Source: Fulvia fulva
Taxonomy: Eukaryota > Ascomycota > Dothideomycetes > Mycosphaerellales > Mycosphaerellaceae
NCBI RefSeq assembly: GCF_020509005.1
Contig: NC_063018.1
Location: 4,464,001 to 4,528,000, forward strand
Reading direction: 5' to 3'
DNA: 64,000 nucleotides
Shown here: piece by piece, positions 10,497 to 21,646 of the stretch
How positions within the stretch are numbered: position 1 is the first letter of the stretch
Layout: each line of letters begins with the position of its first letter
The notes under the pieces: generated by a model
Seen by the model: the letters and a program-made list of their open reading frames with translations, nothing else
Database searches by the model: none
What the model was told of the DNA's origin: nothing
Made by a program: the position numbers and the translations under genes

Positions 10497-11210
10497 TCAG
10501 TCGTCACCCTCGTCGTCCTTCCCGTGGCCTTTCTCATCCACCTTCACGTTCTCCTTCTCGTCCACCTTGCCGTCCACCTTCGCAGCCCTCTCAGCTTCGA
10601 CCGTCTGCCAGAACTCCTCTGGGGATACGCACGTTGCTCTAGGCCATATGTGCCCAGTAAATTTGGAGTTTCGGGGAGATCGCAGTTTACTGACCTTGTC
10701 AAAAGCCCTCCCAAGCCTACAGTCGGCTGACAAGGTTTCCCCATCGACCCATCCTTTCCCCGGAATGCTCTCGAAACGCGGCGGCTGCATGAGAACCATG
10801 TTCCGCCAGGACGGCGTCACGTTGGATTTGGATATTTGGCGTGGCGGAGATGCCCACGTGAGCAGATGTTTGTCCAAGCCTTTCCACAAGTCGACGTAGA
10901 TGAGGAGTGGGTTCAGGACTGCGTAATCTGACGATGATTTTGATGGGGATATGTAGGGGCAGACCATTTCAATGCTTGGGTTGCCAGGTGCTTTGGCGCT
11001 CGAGGCCGGAGCGATACCGAGGGTAATGATATCCTGAGTAGTCGCCGGCTTGAGGAAGAGCTTCTTTTGGAGATATGGTGAAGTCGATATGAGGGCGCGC
11101 CAGTATCGGCTGACTCGCTGCGAGAGCAGAAGTGTGCGGACAACTTCGACGTTGATGAGGATTTGCTCGAGTAGCTCGCCGGTGTGCAGTGTGTCGTGGG
11201 TAGCTGTCAT
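10497..11210 (-). CDS. F-box-like protein, tandem copy 1
   Basis: An intronless 237-residue protein. Residues 5-50 hold an F-box-like motif (LHTGELLEQILINVEVVRTL, LLSQRVSRYWRALI, SPYLQKKLFLKPA). This is followed by YAVLNPLL, a PSWRNMVLMQPP block and a charged repetitive tail (VDGKVDEKENVKVDEKGHGKD). F-box proteins usually recruit substrates to SCF ubiquitin ligases through Skp1. In this fungal family the C-terminal part is variable and no substrate can be named. It is the first of three paralogues in the same direction (others at 11382-12158 and 12512-13216). Confidence 0.75.
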   Translation of the reverse strand: MTATHDTLHTGELLEQILINVEVVRTLLLSQRVSRYWRALISTSPYLQKKLFLKPATTQDIITLGIAPASSAKAPGNPSIEMVCPYISPSKSSSDYAVLNPLLIYVDLWKGLDKHLLTWASPPRQISKSNVTPSWRNMVLMQPPRFESIPGKGWVDGETLSADCRLGRAFDKVSKLRSPRNSKFTGHIWPRATCVSPEEFWQTVEAERAAKVDGKVDEKENVKVDEKGHGKDDEGDD

Positions 11211-11381
11211 TATTGCTGTGATGATAGTGGTGGTGGCGGCGGCGGTGATGGTAGTGGTGGTAAGCGGAGAGATCGAGGTTGTTGATTGCTTTGGTGAGAA
11301 GAGGGAGCAAAATTGGAGGAAAGTGCGGTCATGAATTGGTGGTCACATGCAGAAGGCTGTCTTACGTCAGAACTCTCATGT

Positions 11382-12158
11382 TCATCTCTTCGACTTCTTC
11401 GACTTCCTCGACTTTCTTGACTTCCTCAACTGGCTTTGCTTGCTCGGCTTACTCGAATCTCTCCTCTCGGCCTTGGATGTCTCGCTAACCTCCTCCTCCT
11501 GTCCCTCGTCCTCTTCCTCCTGCTTCTGCGCGGCCTCCAGCTCTACTATCTCCCAAAATTTGCTCGAATTGGTACCATCACCCCGCACCAGAATACGTAT
11601 TCCTGAACCACCAATACCCGAAGCCGATTGAACTCCATCAGCCTTTTCGAATATAGCCGCAACCGTCGTATCAGCTGCAATCCTTGCCCAGCCGGTGCTA
11701 TTGCAAGCGAACATGTTGGCGAAGGGTGGCTGCTGGATAAGCATCTGCCGCCAGGATGGCTGAACCTGTGTCTGCCCGCCAGTGGCGTTCGAACGCTCAG
11801 GTCGCGTGGCTTGGGGCATGTCGTACCGATCGGGGGCGCCGAACTAGGCGAGCAGAGGGTTGAGGACGGCGAAGGAGGAGACTGGAGGCGTGGTCTTCCA
11901 TAGAACGCCCGACTGTAAAAGGTGGATCATGTCGACGGCTTGTCTGCGGTTGCGAGGAGGTGCGATTGCAAGGCTGAACAGTTCTTGAGTAGTCGCAGGC
12001 CTGAGGAATAGCTTCTTCTGAAGTGGAGGAGAGTTGATGATCAGATCGCGCCAGTATGTGCTCATGCGCTGTGCGAGTAGGAGTGTTCGCGGGTCGAGGT
12101 TCGTGAGGATGAGCTCCAGCAGCTCGGCTGTGTGTAAGGTATCGTCTGAGGCCGTCAT
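11382..12158 (-). pseudogene. F-box-like protein, tandem copy 2, with one in-frame TAG
   Basis: The frame starts MTASDDTLHTAELLELILTN, contains LLLAQRMSTYWRDLI and SPPLQKKLFLRPA, and reaches FAVLNPLLA, after which a TAG at 11844-11846 stops it at 104 residues. The same frame continues open for another 150 codons (MPQATRPERSN, PSWRQMLIQQPP, SSKFWEIVELEAAQ, Lys/Arg/Ser-rich tail). These match the downstream blocks of copies 1 and 3. Splicing out the stop with the nearby CTAG acceptor would remove the conserved VLNPLL block, so an intron is unlikely. The simplest reading is a recent nonsense mutation; alternatives are a truncated functional F-box protein or readthrough. The tail at 11395-11445 is a CTTCCTCGA-type simple repeat. 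Confidence 0.65.
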
Positions 12159-12511
12159 GGTGATTTTCGTGGTGGTTTGCGACGACGAGACGAGCTGTGA
12201 GATAAGATCACTTTGTGGGTAGTAAGGTCGTTGCGTTCATTCAAGTTGCGATGTCGAATCTCGTGTTATCGGAGATCCAGTCGCATTCACATGCAAACGC
12301 TGCTCGGCCCCGCTTCGATTCACTCCTCGAGGGAAGATGTATTCGAAATACCCGAGTCGAGTGAGAGTGCTGACTTGCACTCAACATAGCATGAGGCACA
12401 ATTGTTGCTATACGGCATTGTACGAGATCGATCTGTGTATTCTCTACATCAGCCGATTGACGTGTAAGGCGATGGACTGTTAGTTGACAGTACGTACCTT
12501 GGTAGCAATCC
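12159..12511. other. Spacer between F-box copies 2 and 3
   Basis: A 353-bp promoter region for copy 2. It has a GATAAG at about 12200 and no other feature. Confidence 0.5.
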
Positions 12512-13216
12512 TTATGACTCGACGCCACCGTCTCCCTCGCCCTGCCTACTTGAGGCCAACGCACGCTCCTTGTCTACCATCTCCCAGAAGATTGCAGAAG
12601 AGTGCACGGATGCCCATGATAGTACTCCACGTTGTCCTTCCTTTCCCCACTGCTCGTACACTCTGGTCGGCGCCATGATACCCACCTCCGTAACGTTGCG
12701 GAAAAAGTGAGGGCGACCGGCTGGTGTATTGCCTGCGATCAGCTTTTCGTTGTTGCACCGCTTTTGACCCGTCCAGAGCTCGAATTGAGGAGGCTGGGTC
12801 ATGACCATCTTGTGCCATGAGGGAGTCACCTGATGTCGACTGAGATCCCTATTATCCCTGTCTGGCCTCGTGCAGATTGGAATGCTAGGAGTAGCAAAGA
12901 AGCGAGTGCGCTCCCAGTCAAACAGAGGGTTGAGGACCGAGACGTCGGACGGTGTTGGGGCCTTCAGGTTGGAGTCTACGACCATTGACTCGACCATGGA
13001 GTTCTGGGAAATATTCGATGCTATGTTGAGCTTGATGATATCTCCGCTCGTGGCAGGGATGAGGAAGAGCTTTTTTTGAAGTTTCATAGAGCCTTCGATG
13101 GACTCAGACCAGTAGCGGCTGACACGCTGTGCTAGAAGCAAAGTATGCATGTCGACGTTGATGAGTATCATCTCGAGTAGCTCTGCTGTGTGCAGCGTAT
13201 CGTGTACCGCTGTCAT
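12512..13216 (-). CDS. F-box-like protein, tandem copy 3
   Basis: An intronless 234-residue protein. The start at 13216 (MTAVHDTLHTAELLEMIL) was chosen because it aligns with the starts of the other two copies; an upstream in-frame ATG at 13339 would add 41 residues of no family resemblance. Motifs are LLLAQRVSRYW, MKLQKKLFLIPA, VSVLNPLFDW, TPSWHKMVMTQPP and SAIFWEMVDKERAL. Probable role: substrate adaptor of an SCF ubiquitin ligase, by family analogy only. The three copies differ most in the region between the LNPL and PSW blocks, as expected for a fast-evolving tandem family. Confidence 0.7.
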   Translation of the reverse strand: MTAVHDTLHTAELLEMILINVDMHTLLLAQRVSRYWSESIEGSMKLQKKLFLIPATSGDIIKLNIASNISQNSMVESMVVDSNLKAPTPSDVSVLNPLFDWERTRFFATPSIPICTRPDRDNRDLSRHQVTPSWHKMVMTQPPQFELWTGQKRCNNEKLIAGNTPAGRPHFFRNVTEVGIMAPTRVYEQWGKEGQRGVLSWASVHSSAIFWEMVDKERALASSRQGEGDGGVES

Positions 13217-14907
13217 CTTGTCGTGAGTTGCGCGGTATGTTTTGCAGTGTTGAGGTTGTCGGTTGCTGTGTGAGGCAAGGACAACGGTAAAGTGACTTTC
13301 GAGCTGGAAGTGGATCGACGTGCTGTTACGGGCTGTCACATGTGTGGAGCGGCGGTGCTTCTCATTCTTCGACTACGTGATGAATTAAACTGGTGCATGC
13401 GCTCTGGTGATTGTATGAAGGACTTCGTGGCTCCCGCGGCGATCGAGTGGACAGACAATTGGGCGTCGTGTGCGCACTGCATCCGCAGCTCACAAGTATT
13501 AGGCCGATGAGAACGAGCTCTCATCTCCCATCGAGTATATCACTCCATCTCGCTTGCGTCAGCTGGATCTCAGATGCGCTTGAAGTCATATGCATGCACT
13601 TCTAGGACCTCGAGGACACGACGTGAATGCTGCGAATGGCATATGCCTTGGACACCATCGAATCCCACCACGTCGTTCTGACTCTGACCCAGCTAACCGT
13701 GTCGTGTCCGCTTACGTTCGCACGGCACGGCTCTTCCTGACCAACTCTTACACAGCACCGTGGTCGTGGTTTCGCGAGCAGGGCCGGTATCGTCTCACAT
13801 CTGGTGGGCAAGCTCATAATGGCATGACTTCTATAGTCCCAGGCGGTATACCTCGCTCCATTCACTTGCGGCCATATTTGTCAGATGGTGCGGTGACATG
13901 TGATCGTTCGAGGCGTGATGGAAGTCGTCGTTTCCAGCGAATGGTCCGTGGACCCGCGACAGGGATCGTGACTTGACTTCATAAATCTCGTCTTTGCTCT
14001 TTCATCACTCCAACGACAACATCACCATGCTCAACCTCCTGATGCATCATGGCCGGCAAACGACTCTTGCTGGCTCTCGCATACCACATTACAGAGCCTC
14101 AGGCATAACACCCCGACAAACACCATCGAGGGCTGCCATTCTTTCGACCTTCCTCTTCCGGCCACGCCTCTCCTTCCACGGAAGTGGAGCAGTATACGAC
14201 GTGCACTATCCGAACCTCGTAAAATCAGTTCCTGGCCTCCGCTGGTCTCCGAGGTATCCAACACGAAGTCTCGCGTGTTCTCTGGGCAAAGACGCACGCA
14301 ATGATGCAGTGAGCTCTGAGCTTTCGGGAGCTGTTCTGGTTACTGATTAGATCCGTGCCGATCTTATCTCCCTCGGATCTTGGCCATCGGTAGCAAGAAG
14401 ACCATCGCCACGCCACCTTGTGCCGAGATCAAGACTACTGCCAGACTATAAGGTGGCTTCAGCCATCCTGGGTACGCTCCGAGCATGGGTCTCTCGCGTC
14501 CACCTTGGCCGGCAAACATACGGCTCCAGGTCTCGGCATGGAAGCCACAGCACAGGGCGCACGATACGGGAGTGAGAGCATCCTTGCAAGCCACTGCAGC
14601 AAGTTTAGGATGCACTGCAATTCGCAATTACCATGATTGCCGTGAACAAATGAGCTACGTAAGGATTTGATTCTCAATTGCGAGCATCGCGAGCGCTGCG
14701 TGGCCGCCAGACACTTCACCGCGATGCCCAGATGTTGGAAAGGAAGTGGTTTGAAGGTATTGTTTCAATTGAAATGTCTACATCCTTTTTGCCATGCCGA
14801 TACGCCTTGCTTGATGTACTGATGCCCAGATCTCTAGTCATTACGAACGCTGCACAATTACACAGCGAGTTGGGGTATCTTGTTCCCAATCCATGTACTT
14901 CATTCTT
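13217..14907. other. Intergenic, 1.7 kb
   Basis: It separates the F-box cluster from the siderophore cluster. One weak small ORF (14027-14350) is listed separately. A minus-strand frame near 14364-14490 encodes a short hydrophobic stretch (LAVVLISAQGGVAMVFLLP), but it has no start or supporting context. Confidence 0.5.
14027..14350 (+). CDS. Doubtful small ORF, 107 codons
   Basis: The start context is good: an AT-rich TTCATAAATC element about 50 bp upstream, a pyrimidine tract and CACC before the ATG. The product (MLNLLMHHGRQTTLAGSRIP start) has no recognisable domain. The N-terminus is basic and could be a mitochondrial leader, but this is speculation. No intron is evident. It may be a non-coding frame. 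Confidence 0.18.
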   Translation: MLNLLMHHGRQTTLAGSRIPHYRASGITPRQTPSRAAILSTFLFRPRLSFHGSGAVYDVHYPNLVKSVPGLRWSPRYPTRSLACSLGKDARNDAVSSELSGAVLVTD

Positions 14908-16484
14908 CTATTGCAACTGGAAGCTCTGCTCCACGTGCCGCCTCTGGCTATCTTGGGAGTACCCAAAAATGCTCTCAACCATCTCGCCACCACGAACGGC
15001 GAGAATCGACAGAAGACTGTCAGACAGACCATGTGTCTTCTCATTGCAGCCCTGAAGCCACACGCCAGCATCCTCTGCAACAGTCCCTGGCTCGAAGTCG
15101 ACAGCGTAATCTCTCTGCACAGTCCAGGACTTGTCATCTGCGTAGCCACCTGGCATGAAGTCACGGAGTCCTTCCAGCATCTCCTCGTGCGCATTGCGAA
15201 CGTAGCCGCTTGCGACGATGACCAAGTCTACATTTAGCGTTTCCTGGCGGGATTCCTTGTTCGCGCAGTAAAGGCCAGAGTTGTTCTGGATCTGCAGTTC
15301 GAGAGCTGGCTTGCCGTCCAGCGTGATATCGCGGGTGCCAGTTACAGATCTGTAGTTCTGCAGACGGTGTGGCCAGTCCTCCTCGGAACGATGTGTGAGT
15401 TGGTACGAGTACATTTCGTTGTAAATCTGTTCCAGCAGCTCGATTCGTACAACGCCGTAGTTTGTCGCCTTGTCCAGCTTGATGAGCTCTTCCCGGACAC
15501 GAGGATCTTGTGCGAACACATCGTCAACCTTCTCGGGGTTGAATAGCTCGTTCACGCTGACGAAAGTTAGCTCTCGAGTCTAAATTACATCTATCATTCC
15601 ACTTACAAAGGCGAATCGTCACTTGGCTTAAGAGCTGCTCCTCGGATGAGAAGCACTGACTGCGAACCTGGGAATCTGGAAGGAATGTCGCGCCAGCACT
15701 CTGCCGCACTCTGTCCACCGCCAATCACTGCGACAGTCCTTGGCTGCGTGCCTTCTGGGAAGATCTTGTGGATGTGGGTTGCGTATTGAGAAGAGTGGAT
15801 GATTCGTGGGTGGTTCTGCGGGAGGCTCTTTGGGATGTTTGGCCTTCCACCTGCCGCAATGACGACGTTCTTCGCCTTGACAGTCTGTGCCTTGCCGCTG
15901 TGCGAATCTACCGAGGTGACGTTGAAGTACTCAACAGCGCCGGTCTTCTCGTTGAACTTGCCAGGGTTGACATTTTGAACGCATTGGCTGTAGTCAACGA
16001 CTTCGTCGAAGTGCTGAGCACACCAGCGCATGTAATCCTCATACTCCACTCGCTGGGGTAGGAAGGTTCCCAGGTTGGTGAAGGATACGAGCCTGTCCTT
16101 TTCGTGGAGGTAGTTTAAGAAGGTGAACTCGCTCTGGGGATTTCTCAGAGTGGCCATATCCTTCATAAAAGTGATTTGCATCTTCGCGCCAGGAAGCAGC
16201 ATGCCGGCATGCCATGCAAAGTGGTCCTGCTTCTCCAGGAATCGAACTCTGGGCGAGCGGGTCGACAGCCTGCTCCCTCTCGACTCGAGAGAATCATGCA
16301 GTGCCACCGCTATCGCCAGTGACGCTGGTCCGAACCCAGCACACACAAGGTCATGGACCTCATCGTCGCCGTATCGCTGCAAGTTCGAGCTCCTCGTGTC
16401 GACAAGATCCGGAATATCGCTGCTGGAAAAGGTCGGCGACCCATACGACGACACATCCGTCGACGGCACCGCGTGTGGAGACAT
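14908..16484 (-). CDS. sidA: L-ornithine N5-monooxygenase (siderophore biosynthesis)
   Basis: Two exons, 16484-15607 and 15556-14908, give 508 residues. The 50-bp intron (GTAAGT...CAG) sits inside the conserved PSDDSPFVNELFNPE segment and splicing restores it exactly. Domains: FAD-binding Rossmann motif (CAGFGPASLAIAVAL, about residue 47), substrate/flavin segment (FAWHAGMLLPGAKMQITFMKD), NADPH-binding motif VAVIGGGQSAAE (about 265) and the C-terminal VIVASGYVRNAHEE motif. The enzyme hydroxylates the side-chain amine of L-ornithine with NADPH and O2, the committed step for all hydroxamate siderophores in fungi. Length matches SidA (about 500). It neighbours an ABC exporter and a ferrichrome-type NRPS, and a perfect SreA-type site lies 514 bp upstream, suggesting repression when iron is plentiful. 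Confidence 0.95.
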
Positions 16485-17566
16485 GGTTGATGACAAGCGT
16501 AGAATGATGGTAGTCCAAGAAGGATGATGTGTTATGATGATGGAACAGCTTCCCAGGAACCACGAGCAACACCAAAGTTCGATGCTATTATGGAGGAAAA
16601 GAGGATCGATCAGGGAAATAAATGTAGCACAACGATGTGTGAGCCCACAAACAAGGCGCTGCTGCAATCCGATGGGGTCAGGTTTGCTCTTGAACCGAAC
16701 TCGGCCGGTGTTGCTGTAACGCTGGTCTGTTCGTTCAAGGGTATGTGCAGAGATGGCGCGACCAACAAGACAAGGCCGTAGGCGAGGTGTGATAATAGTA
16801 AGTGAGTTAGTAGAAGTGACCAACACGGCCAGGCATGCAGCTGGCGGAACTTCTTGTTAGGCGCCTGTGTGCTCCAGCACAACAGAAAAAGTCATGTCGT
16901 CAGCTCTGACTGCTAGAGGATTGAGCGCCCCCGGCCACTCCCACGCCGACGGAAGCATACAGTTAGTGTATTCGCGACTTTTCCGGTTCGCAACATCTTA
17001 TCAGATGTGTCTGCATCGATCAAGATCATTGTGCTCTTTTCGCGGGTGCTTGGGAATCTCTGTCGTGGGCTGCTTGGGATGGTGGAATGTTGGGCAAGCT
17101 ATCAGCCCACACGTCACACTGCCGAAGTTCTTCGGCGGATGGGGTGAGTGAGCCGACTGATGTTGCAAGGCAAGGGGGGTGGTTGCAACTAAGTTATCTA
17201 ATCAGATGATCAGAGATTTCACTCGAGCAGGGAAGAGGCCGCTAAGATCATGCTAGCCTTGGTAGCGCTGTGGATCGTCAGACGGCTAGGTGCATGCAGG
17301 TGTGCTCCGTATGTGCGATGTGCATTTACGTAACGTGATGTATGCGAACAGCTTCTGGGATTCCGCGGTGCAAACGGGAAACGTCTTCACCAATGCAGCT
17401 CCTGCAGTGACATGCTGCTGTCATATTGTGCTGCATGTGGTTGTACGCATGCGGGCATGAAGTTCATTTTGAGTTGGGGAGGCTTCTCCGAACATGGCCG
17501 ATGATGCTGAAACGTGCGACAGGATCTCCACCAGAACGCCTGACACCTTGCTGAACTACATATCAA
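16485..17566. promoter_or_regulatory. sidA promoter region
   Basis: About 1.1 kb between the sidA start and the 3' end of the ABC gene. It contains several GATA-type sites: TGATAA at about 16791, ATCTGATAA (16998-17006, minus) and AGATAA on the minus strand near 17196. No coding feature was recognised. Confidence 0.5.
16998..17006 (-). promoter_or_regulatory. SreA-type GATA site ATCTGATAA
   Basis: A perfect match on the minus strand to ATCWGATAA, the extended GATA motif of fungal iron-responsive repressors (SreA/SRE/Urbs1 family). It lies 514 bp upstream of sidA in the coding orientation. Regulator binding is inferred. Confidence 0.55.
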
Positions 17567-20500
17567 TCAAGTAAGACTTTGGGCCTTGGCCATGCTAGCG
17601 TAGAGACCACCCTGCTCAACCAGCTCTGCGTGGGTACCTTCAGCAACAAGCTTACCGTGCTCGAAGACGAATATTCGGTCCACGTGCTGTATACTCGCCA
17701 GACGATGGGCAACCATTACTGTCGTCCTGCCTTTTGCGGCTTCGGCCAGTGCGGTCTGAACGATAGCTTCACTATGCGCGTCAAGAGCGCTTGTGGGCTC
17801 GTCTAGAAGCAGGACCTCTGGATCGCGAACCAACGCACGGGCGATGGCGACTCTTTGCTTCTGTCCTCCGCTGAGTTGTGAGGAGCTGCTGGAGCCGCAC
17901 TGGGTGTTGTAGCCATCCGGGAGACTCATGATGAAATCATGTAAGCCACATCTTCGACATGCCTTCTCAACTTCGGCGTCGGTAACTGTCTGCCCAGAGG
18001 GAGCACCAAGCCTGATGTTGTAAAGTATCGACCCTGAGAATAGATCGGGATCCTGTGATACGAGACCCATGTGACTTCGCAGTGTCTTGACGTCGAGATC
18101 TCGAACGTTGACTCCGTCGAAATACAGATCACCCTCTGTAGTGTCATAGAATCGCTCAATCAAGGCCATCGCTGACGACTTTCCAGCTCCAGACGGGCCA
18201 ACGAAAGCGACAGTTTGGCCACGTTGTACGCGAAGATCGATTCCGCGCAAGGAAGGCCGTGAAGCATTTGGATAGCTCAAAGACACTTTACTGAATTCCA
18301 GTTTTGGCTGATCCACCGCTGTCTTCTCCGAGGAGAGGGACGAGTCAGTTGCCTTCTCCAGAGATGGGGTCGAAGGAGATGTCGAAGCCATGTAAGCGGC
18401 CTCGTCAGAGGGCAAAATGGTTGAGCGTGCTTCCAGCATGCCAAAGATACTTCGAGCAGCAGTTTTGGCACGCGCGATCTCCGGGCTTAAGCTGAAGAAG
18501 TGTCCGGCGGACTGTGCTGAGAATAGCAATGCCGGCAAGACGGTGAAGAAATCTGTGGTGTTGTAGGTGCCATTTCGAACTTGCTGGGAGCCCCTGTGTG
18601 AAGTGTCAGTGATCTGCAAAATGGAAAGATCGGAGTCCACGTACCACCAATAAGCTAACGCGTAAACAAAGTAAGTCACAGAGAAGCAAAATGATAGCAG
18701 TGTGTTAGCGTAGAAGACAAAGTTCCTGATCTTCCGGTAGGGCTTGCGGAGAGACTGGTGGTATTCCTTGACGATGTGTTCCTCCAGACAGAGGGCAGTG
18801 ACGGCCCGCCTGTTTCTGCAGGCCTCGGCCGCAAGACTTGTAGCTCCACTATAGGCCTCTCGATGCTGAACTTCAGAGTGTGTCAGAATACGCAGTCTTG
18901 CATAGCCAGCAAAGAGCATGACAGGTACGGCTGCCAGCAGAACGACAGCAATCTTCCATGCTACAACGTGAGCCAAGATGATGCCGCCCATGACGGAGGT
19001 GATGATGGTGAAAATTGCGCCAAGTGCAACACCGCCCAGCGCAGAGACGTCCCCGGGATCCTTGGTGAAGGCCTCCATGAGTCGGTGGGTCGAGTGGCCT
19101 GGTTCGGCGAACCATTGGATGTCCAGGTGGAGAATCTTGTGCAGCAGGCGACCCTGAACCCGGCCAGTAATTCGAGTGGAAGTTACTCCAAAGGCAGTGC
19201 CACTTGTCATGTATGAAGCAAGTGCAATCAGTGACAACACAAAGAACATGAGCGAGAAGAAGTCCGCTCGCGACTCATAGTTGGGGTTGGCGCGACCTTG
19301 GTTCAGAAGCTAGATCAGACTTGTCAGCATTCAATCTCGACTTGAATGAGAGATGGCACCTACATCGACAAGTCGACCAAAGATCAAAGTCTGGCCGAGC
19401 AAGATGCCGCCGCTGATGATGGAAGCAACCAGGCCCGCAGCTGCTAGCCAGACCTCTGGCCGTGCGATACTGCCAATTCGTTTGCACAGCTCCCACGCTC
19501 CCATTTTCGGGCCCTTGCTCGTCTGCTCGCTATTGTCTTTTGCAGCTTGTGCATCGGCGGCTGAGGTGATACCAGAGGGAGCAGATTTTGTGCGAGCAGC
19601 AGTCAAGTCACTCATCTCGTCCGGACTGCTATCCCTGTCCTCGAAGTTGGTCTTTTGTGCATCGAGGAGGCCACGGAATACTGTTCCTTCCGCTGATAGC
19701 TCCTTGGGACCCCCTTGTTCTACCACTTTCCCGTTACTCATAACGGCAACATGATCCGCCGTCAATGTAGTGCTCAGGCGGTGAGCAATCATGATGACAG
19801 TTGTGCCATTGGCCACAACGTTCTTGACGGCATCCATGACTGCTACCTCACTTCTGGCATCCAGGGCACTAGTGGGCTCGTCCAGGATCAGGACAGCAGG
19901 ACGCTTAATCAGTGCCCGAGCCAGACACACCCTCTGCCGTTGGCCACCGGAAAGTTGAGTCTCGTTGCCTAGAATAGTGTGCACACCATGTGGAAGGAGC
20001 TTCAAAAAGTCCACGTTCGCGTCTCTGAGCGCTTGCTGGCAGCGTTCTTCCTTCTCCTGCTCAGACAGAGTCTGGCCCATCAGTCCATAGCACACATTAT
20101 CGAAGAGACTGCCGGTGAACAAGATAGTGTCCTGATCCAGCACGGCAATCTGCGAACGAAGGTGATTCGAATCGATGCTTTTCACGTCATCATCGCCAAC
20201 CATTATACCTCCTGAATAGTTGTAGATGCCAAGTAACAAGGCGACCAGAGTCGATTTTCCACCACCAGAGGTTCCCACGACGGCTGTAAAGGTGCGAGCC
20301 CGAAAGGTGAGATTGACTCCATCGAGTGTCTTTACTGTTGGTCTTGCCGGATACATGAACTCCACACCCTGTATCTTGATGTCTTGGCCATGGAGACTAG
20401 GCTTGTTGTCGGATCGATGGTATGTTCCAGCATTCGCGGCATCCCTGCGAGTGTCGAGAAGATCCTGGATAGTACCCTTTGCTGCAGCTGCTCGCGCGAA

Positions 20501-21646
20501 GATTTCAAGAAACGGGGCAAATTGGCCGACCACAAAAGATGCATCCAAGATGAGGAACACGACCGCGTACACAGTTCCGGCATTGCCATTCGAGGCAATT
20601 CTGCTGCCAACGTAAAAAGCCAAAGCGTTCGCAGCATATGCAATGAAGTACACTGACCCTGATTGCATCGCAGCCAGGACGGCTTTCTTCACACTCAAAC
20701 GTGTAGATTGCTCCATGTACTCAAGATGCCTGCGATAGATTTCTCCGACCATGTCGAAGGCTTGCACCACTTTCACAGCGCCAAGTGCGCTCTCGACGAT
20801 GTCATTGGCTTTTTCGTTCTGCTTTGACACAGCTCGACTAGCTTTCGACACAGCAGGCGACAGAAGTGCAAAGCTCAGAGCGATCGCGGGTACCACAGAT
20901 GCAAGTAGAATTCCAGTCAGCTTTGCGTCCAGGATGAAGCCGACAACAAATGCAGCAACGAAGTACGACATTGCTTGGATGAAGATGCCGACCTTTTCAG
21001 AGCACCCAGCCTGGATGGTATCCATCTTCTCGGTGAGGTAGCCATTGACGTCGATATCATGTGTGTCCAGATAGGCTTGGTCCAGGCGCAGCAGACATTC
21101 CAAGAGTTGTCTGCGTAATTTGACCGACACATTTTCGGCTGTCAGCCCGAAGCCAATGGTATAGATTGTCGTGACCACAAAATATGCCACGGCGACTCCA
21201 AGAAGTTGGACGAGTCTTTGGTAGAGGGCATCCTCTGGAGGCGGAAATTCGTTGATGATCTGGCCGAATATGTAACCGATCACAGGCAACGGCACTCCAG
21301 CTACGATCGCGAAGAAGGCACTGCTGATAGCGATAGTCTTCTCAGCGGCGGAATCCAGAGGGTCGTAAAGACTCAAGTAGGTGGATTTAAACGGGTTTAA
21401 GCCTAGCAATTGTTGGTAGACCTTCTTGAAGGAAGGGCTCATCGGTGCGCGCCATGTTCGAGGTTTGGCCGTGTCGAATGTTGCGATCTGGGGCTCTGGG
21501 AATGATTCTGCGTCGGCGAGCGTTGCAGACACTTGACGGTCTTGAGTTGAGCTGTACCTCTCGGACGGTATGTCTAGCTGCACCGAAGCATCATCGGCTC
21601 GCGATTGTCTGCGAGTCTGGACATCGAGGCTGTCTTTCGTGGCCAT
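17567..21646 (-). CDS. Full-length ABC transporter (ABCB/MDR type), probable siderophore exporter
   Basis: Two exons, 21646-19364 and 19309-17567, give 1341 residues with a phase-0 intron of 54 bp. The layout is (TMD-NBD)2. First NBD: Walker A VVGTSGGGKST (about residue 463), signature QLSGGQRQRVCLARAL, Walker B AVLILDEPTSALDARSE, H-loop IMIAHRLST. Second NBD: FVGPSGAGKSSAM, QLSGGQKQRVAIARAL, EVLLLDEPTSALDAHSE, VMVAHRLAS. All ATPase motifs are intact. The N-terminus (about 85 residues) is polar and cytosolic. Position between sidA and the siderophore NRPS, plus the ATCAGATAA site 62 bp upstream, points to transport of the cluster's product or an intermediate, across the plasma membrane or into an organelle. 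Substrate and direction are inferred from context; a general multidrug role is possible. Confidence 0.85.

Noticed and set aside
11844..11960. An intron removing the TAG in F-box copy 2
   Set aside because: It would delete the VLNPLL block conserved in both neighbouring paralogues.
14364..14490. A hydrophobic minus-strand segment resembling a transporter end
   Set aside because: It is short, with no start codon, no upstream homology and no second membrane segment.
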